A DNA stretch of 37,292 nt from Aeromonas allosaccharophila. Its GTDB lineage: Bacteria > Pseudomonadota > Gammaproteobacteria > Enterobacterales > Aeromonadaceae. This document shows positions 34,701 to 37,292 of this stretch, one piece after another. The stretch is from NCBI RefSeq assembly GCF_000819685.1, contig NZ_CDBR01000076.1, forward strand, positions 1 to 37,292. Reading direction: 5' to 3'. Both the position numbers and the translations under genes were made by a program. The notes under the pieces were generated by a model, which was not told where the DNA came from, ran no database searches, and saw only the letters and a list, made by a program, of their open reading frames with translations. Within the stretch, counting starts at the first letter, position 1; every line of letters starts with the position of its first letter.

Positions 34701-35512
34701 AGCTCAAGGCTCGCCGCACAGCCCTGCAAGGGCTGGAAGATGCCCTTGGCGAGGCGCGTACCCGTCTTGCCGAGCGGCAAAGGGCGCTGGCACTGGAGGA
34801 GAGCAAGCGGGATCGCTATCGGGAGCATCATCCCGAGCTGGCCGCCCTGCCGGATGCAGAGCTGAGCGAGCAATTGGCGGCGCTCGGTGCCCGCTGCCGC
34901 GCCCTTGAAGAGCTGCTGTTCGAGTGCAAGAGCAAACTGGCACAGGCCGAAGCCGCCGCCCTCAAGGCGGGCAGCCTGCAACAGGAGCTGGCCGCCCAGC
35001 AGGCGGTGGCCGACCACTGGCAACAGCTGTGCGATCTGATCGGGCAGGCCAACGGTGCCAAGTTCCGCACCTTCGCCCAGAGCCTCACCCTCGAGCGCCT
35101 GTTGCTGGAGGCCAACGCCCAGCTCGCCGAGCTGTCGCCGCGCTACCGGCTGGAGCGGGTACCCGGCACCGATCTGGCGCTGCAGGTGGTGGATCTCGAC
35201 ATGGGGGACGAGGTGCGCTCGGTGGACTCCCTCTCCGGCGGTGAGAGTTTTCTGGTGTCGCTGGCGCTGGCGCTGGCCCTCTCCAGCCTCTCGTCACGGC
35301 AGACCCAGGTCGAGTCGCTGTTTATCGACGAGGGGTTTGGCACCCTGGATCCGGATAGTCTGGATCTGGCGCTCGCCAGCCTCGACTCCCTGCAGGCCGC
35401 CGGTCGCCAGATCGGGGTCATCTCACACGTCCAGACCCTGGTGGAGCGGATTGGCGTGCAGATCAAGGTCGAAGCCCTCGGCGGTGGCGAAAGCCGGGTA
35501 GTGGTCCCCTGA
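31760..35512 (+). CDS. sbcC: Exonuclease subunit SbcC (Rad50 type)
   Basis: This encodes 1250 residues, longer than E. coli SbcC (1048). Walker A GNTGAGKST is at 37-45. Long Gln- and Glu-rich coiled coils flank the zinc hook C-P-L-C (Cys614 and Cys617). The signature LSGGESF is near 1157 and Walker B LFIDEGFGTLD near 1187. The extra length lies in the coiled coils. SbcC holds DNA and drives SbcD through ATP-controlled movement. It overlaps sbcD by four bases and is followed by a palindromic terminator. Confidence 0.95.
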   Translation: MKILSLSGENLASLTGPFTIDFTRGALGAAGLFAITGNTGAGKSTLLDAICLALYDEMPRFIANRKNVAEVGRMDDEEKLKANDVRGILSRGHASGFAEVQFRGCDGRIWLARWAVRRARNRSEGRFQAQERTLTDVESGQVFSGSKRELQDRIDELVGLSWEQFRRAVILPQGEFAAFLKSDANERSALLERMTGTELYSAISIQTYERAREEQQKLATIAQRLGDVALMDEATREQWVSQQISLSTTLKHEQQQQQLMQDLRDLNSRIAAQMQGCAEGQAALDAALQAHGAAAPEREEFARAEQAQVARADHDELARLTLEVQQQEKVIAELGPELAKLEEQTQQSALTEQQLLAEKIAAEREWGALQPELKRAQELDTRIREKVQQLQKIQQEGAQEREVQLTLEQGWREQSRQVELLKQQHQQWGLWLEEHKELAPVARQWQPLLTAMQDWADDADKLQQLLTLRDHKLRALQQLQRKLEQGQQERDYWQQEQARLQQQQNELQEQQWESRLAKAQEQWQQQTEQLGQLRQLLELADYGRNHGEQHGRLQQEIAQLEQALSKLASLGEELAPARERLALQRDEARHALEQSRAIASFEQYRHILSDGEPCPLCGAEEHPYSQSQPQVAGILGQLAERARSLELEWERLNHQYIQCESERQELARQLAVCQQHLPELEARAEQLTQRWQQLGGDTLLGHPLPLRQSPIEWNELMNTLLGRGQALELGLAQSQQLLHQAQLGQQQLQGVRQQLSQLAAQHQQFDQQWQEADRQRIALEGEVKGIGEQEATLRQRLEQGAQRLDEQMGGQPWRQWLGSQQWHEWQRACEAWLHGQSEWERLASEIASLTPALSAQEARLQTQRELLHKLERYYKEHEQQRQGLLTSRAACLNGEEIPLVESRWQQRLQQLASELELMQNGARALRERQTELKTRLTHVEQEKQTSSRRKREVLGRWAAHASNLGIAEYDLRRLLAISTDELKARRTALQGLEDALGEARTRLAERQRALALEESKRDRYREHHPELAALPDAELSEQLAALGARCRALEELLFECKSKLAQAEAAALKAGSLQQELAAQQAVADHWQQLCDLIGQANGAKFRTFAQSLTLERLLLEANAQLAELSPRYRLERVPGTDLALQVVDLDMGDEVRSVDSLSGGESFLVSLALALALSSLSSRQTQVESLFIDEGFGTLDPDSLDLALASLDSLQAAGRQIGVISHVQTLVERIGVQIKVEALGGGESRVVVP

Positions 35513-35564
35513 GTACCATCGGGTCAATCTGCAGCACCATCGGCTCAATCACCACGCCATAAAC

Positions 35565-35596
35565 AGCAAGACCCCGCCAATTGGCGGGGTCTTGCT
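35565..35596. terminator. Bidirectional palindromic terminator between sbcC and the dioxygenase gene
   Basis: A 32-bp perfect palindrome with arms AGCAAGACCCCGCCAA and TTGGCGGGGTCTTGCT lies between convergent genes. U-tract is poor; termination is inferred from stem strength and position. Confidence 0.75.
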
Positions 35597-35605
35597 GAGA
35601 GGCTA

Positions 35606-36370
35606 TCAGCCGAAGCGGTAGGCGCCCATATAGAGGCTGCCGCCATCCCAGCTTTCGTGCAGCCGGGTGGGAGCCACACCATCGGCCGCCCCAAGCGCCA
35701 CAAAGAGCGGGCGCAGGTGGTCGTCGTGGGGATGGGACTCCACCGCTCCGGGAGCCAGCCGACGATAGTCGAGTAGCGCCAGTCGATCCTCATCGGCCAT
35801 CTTCTGCTCCAGCCAACCGACAAACTGGCTGGCCCACTCCGGCACCGGCGAGCCTTCCGGTGCCAGCGCCCGCAGGTTGTGGGTGATGGCGCCGGAGGCG
35901 AGGATGCCAATCCCCTGACTGCGCAGCGCCCCCAGCACCTCCCCCAGTTGCCACAACTGGGCCAGGGTGAAGCTCGCGGGGATGGAGATCTGCACCAGCG
36001 GGATCTCGCTCTCGGGGTCAATCAGGGAGAGCGGCGACCAGACCCCGTGATCCAGCTCGCGCCGCACCGGGGTGGCGGTCAGTCCGGCCAGCGCCAGCTG
36101 GTCGCTCACCCCTTGCTGCAACCACTCGGGGCTGCTGGCAGGCCAGCGCATCCGGTAGAGGGGTTCGGGAAAGCCGTAGAAGTCGTACATCAAGGCCGGT
36201 TTGGGCTCGAAGTTGATCTGCAGCTCGCGGCTGAACCAGTGGGCGGAGATGACCACCAGCCCCTTGAGCTCACCCAGACGCAGGGTTCGCAGAAAGCGGG
36301 TGGCGGGTTGCTCACGCAGCACCAGATCCGGTGCGCCGTGGGAGATAAACCAGACGGGGGCGAGGGACAT
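35606..36370 (-). CDS. DODA-type extradiol dioxygenase (YgiD-like)
   Basis: This encodes 254 residues. LigB-superfamily motifs are clear: SHG with His11, SAHW with His44, LDHGVWSPL with His108, AITHNL with His164 and ESHPHDDHLRPL with His213-218. These include the metal-binding histidines. E. coli YgiD opens L-DOPA between carbons 4 and 5. GGAG eight bases before the ATG supports the start. Substrate here is inferred. Confidence 0.88.
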   Translation of the reverse strand: MSLAPVWFISHGAPDLVLREQPATRFLRTLRLGELKGLVVISAHWFSRELQINFEPKPALMYDFYGFPEPLYRMRWPASSPEWLQQGVSDQLALAGLTATPVRRELDHGVWSPLSLIDPESEIPLVQISIPASFTLAQLWQLGEVLGALRSQGIGILASGAITHNLRALAPEGSPVPEWASQFVGWLEQKMADEDRLALLDYRRLAPGAVESHPHDDHLRPLFVALGAADGVAPTRLHESWDGGSLYMGAYRFG

Positions 36371-36481
36371 AAAGCGGACTCCAACAAGGTATCAGGGGGC
36401 GATACCGGAGGGGATATCGCTGTTGGAATCGATTATCCCCCTGCCATTAAGGGTGAACAATCCAGCAAGATAGATAAGCAC

Positions 36482-36500
36482 TATCAACCAATGGTTGATA
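36482..36500. repeat. Perfect inverted repeat upstream of the small membrane protein region
   Basis: TATCAACC-AAT-GGTTGATA forms an 8-bp stem with a 3-base spacer. It could be an operator or hairpin for the leftward dioxygenase gene or the small gene beyond. Confidence 0.5.
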
Positions 36501-36502
36501 AT

Positions 36503-36531
36503 TTCACTCCTTCACTCCTTCACTCCTTCAC
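36503..36531. repeat. Tandem 8-bp repeat TTCACTCC, 3.6 copies
   Basis: Three perfect units plus a partial one follow the inverted repeat directly. It is non-coding and could vary in copy number between strains. Confidence 0.85.
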
Positions 36532-36553
36532 GACCGAGAAGTGACAATAGATA

Positions 36554-36796
36554 TCAAGGCTGCGGCGCATCCGGCAGCGGTCGGGGAGCGCGAAGCATCA
36601 TCCGGGTCGCTGCACTGTGATCCTGCCACTCTCGCCACGCCAATCCCTCGGCAGCCGCCTCCTCTTTTACCGGGTGAAAAATGAGTGCGAGCAGACCAGC
36701 GTTGTCAGGCCAGTCGCGGGCTGGCAGTGCCTGAACCAGCAGCAGAGTGGTGCCCAGCAAGAGCAGAGTCCATCCGGTTTCATGGCTGTTTTTCAT
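36554..36796 (-). CDS. Small single-span membrane protein, unknown function
   Basis: This encodes 80 residues with one hydrophobic stretch at about 8-23 (TGWTLLLLGTTLLLVQAL), likely a membrane anchor or signal peptide, and a charged C-terminus. No family recognised. AAGGAGGT five to six bases before the ATG at 36796 is a near-perfect ribosome-binding site and decides the start over an in-frame GTG upstream. Confidence 0.6.
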   Translation of the reverse strand: MKNSHETGWTLLLLGTTLLLVQALPARDWPDNAGLLALIFHPVKEEAAAEGLAWREWQDHSAATRMMLRAPRPLPDAPQP

Positions 36797-37092
36797 CCCG
36801 ACCTCCTTCACCCGTGCGCCAATGAACTAACATTTTTGCGCAAGCCGGTGACAAGACGGTGACAGCGGACGGGTGGTCATTTTACAACATCTGAACCTCA
36901 ACCCGGCCAAACAACCACAGATGGCAACATTTGTATCCCTTCAGCCCTAACCTGTGGCCGTATGCTCTAAAATGTGACTCACAGGAAAACGTTATCCCTG
37001 AAAAGAAAACGTTATCTGGTCAAAACGTTGTTTCTGGATCATAAAAAGATTCCAAAAACTGGTGTATATTGCTCGGCGGAAATTCCTTAACC
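36797..37092. promoter_or_regulatory. Divergent control region before pykF
   Basis: The 296-base region holds three AAAACGTT-type elements at 36986, 37006 and 37022, and a possible extended -10 box TGTATATT near 37063-37070. Promoters for the leftward small gene are also expected here. Confidence 0.55.
36986..37031. promoter_or_regulatory. Three repeated AAAACGTT elements upstream of pykF
   Basis: AAAACGTTAT at 36986 and 37006 and AAAACGTTGT at 37022 are spaced 20 and 16 bases start to start. The core AACGTT is palindromic. The setting before pyruvate kinase suggests sites for a Cra/FruR-type glycolytic regulator, whose recalled consensus TGAAACGTTTCA overlaps this core. Confidence 0.5.
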
Positions 37093-37292
37093 ATGAAGAT
37101 TGACATGAAAAAGACCAAAATTGTCTGCACCATCGGTCCGAAGACCGAATCCAAAGAAATGCTGGCCAAAATGCTGGACGCCGGCATGAACGTCATGCGC
37201 CTGAACTTCTCCCACGGTGACTACGCCGAGCACGGCAGCCGCATCAGCAACCTGCGCGCTGTGATGGCCGAAACCGGCAAGCACGCAGCTAT
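37093..37292 (+). CDS. pykF: Pyruvate kinase PykF, 5' part
   Basis: The first 66 codons are present and run off the window. The sequence [16 protein letters not shown] and [14 protein letters not shown] is near identical to recalled E. coli PykF. It makes pyruvate and ATP from phosphoenolpyruvate and ADP. Two in-frame ATG codons at 37093 and 37105 are possible starts: the first adds MKID, the second gives the usual family start. Neither has a strong ribosome-binding site. Confidence 0.93.
   Translation, partial: MKIDMKKTKIVCTIGPKTESKEMLAKMLDAGMNVMRLNFSHGDYAEHGSRISNLRAVMAETGKHAA

Overview
The window looks like chromosomal DNA of a gammaproteobacterium, most likely the genus Aeromonas. The DNA is GC-rich, and it carries Gly tRNA genes almost identical to the enteric ones, ArcA, CydDC, PhoPQ, RcsF, TrmO, a Vibrio-type NptA phosphate transporter, RdgC, SbcDC and PykF. 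Genus assignment rests on gene content and recalled protein resemblance, not on a search.

Layout. 1-904: right-hand part of a decayed IS4-family element. 905-2975: small envelope genes (META-domain lipoprotein, putative outer-membrane barrel), an RraA-like protein and a DUF3293 protein. 2976-8129: redox block with arcA behind an FNR-type site, two tRNA-Gly genes and the cydDC operon. 8130-12034: rcsF, a DUF488 gene, an NAD-dependent epimerase, trmO and a cytochrome b561. 12035-14360: phoPQ. 14361-15930: an AT-rich patch with an orphan gene and an ABM-domain monooxygenase, the clearest sign of foreign DNA. 15934-16780: a GNAT acetyltransferase and a DUF3297 gene. 16851-26104: a putrescine/GABA catabolic cluster with puuR-puuB leftward and gabD, gabT and two puuP-type permeases rightward. 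26196-28787: a small periplasmic protein, nptA under a Pho box, and an FKBP-type isomerase followed by the tail of a lost duplicate. 28851-35596: rdgC, a second GNAT gene and the sbcDC operon. 35606-37292: a DODA-type dioxygenase, a small membrane protein and the start of pykF.

How the genes fit together. PuuP imports putrescine, PuuB oxidises gamma-glutamylputrescine, and GabT and GabD turn GABA into succinate, with PuuR as the likely repressor. puuA, puuC and puuD are not in the window. The redox genes (arcA, cydDC, cytochrome b561) and the envelope-stress genes (phoPQ, rcsF) are core functions.

The most unusual structure is in front of the two permeases. Each puuP copy has its own closely matching leader. 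It contains an operator-like element, promoter-like boxes at identical spacing, a terminator-like hairpin, a second conserved stem, and a 43 or 46 codon open reading frame. That frame shares its N-terminal motif between the copies and ends in a TAATG overlap with the permease start. I do not recognise the small proteins or this leader arrangement.
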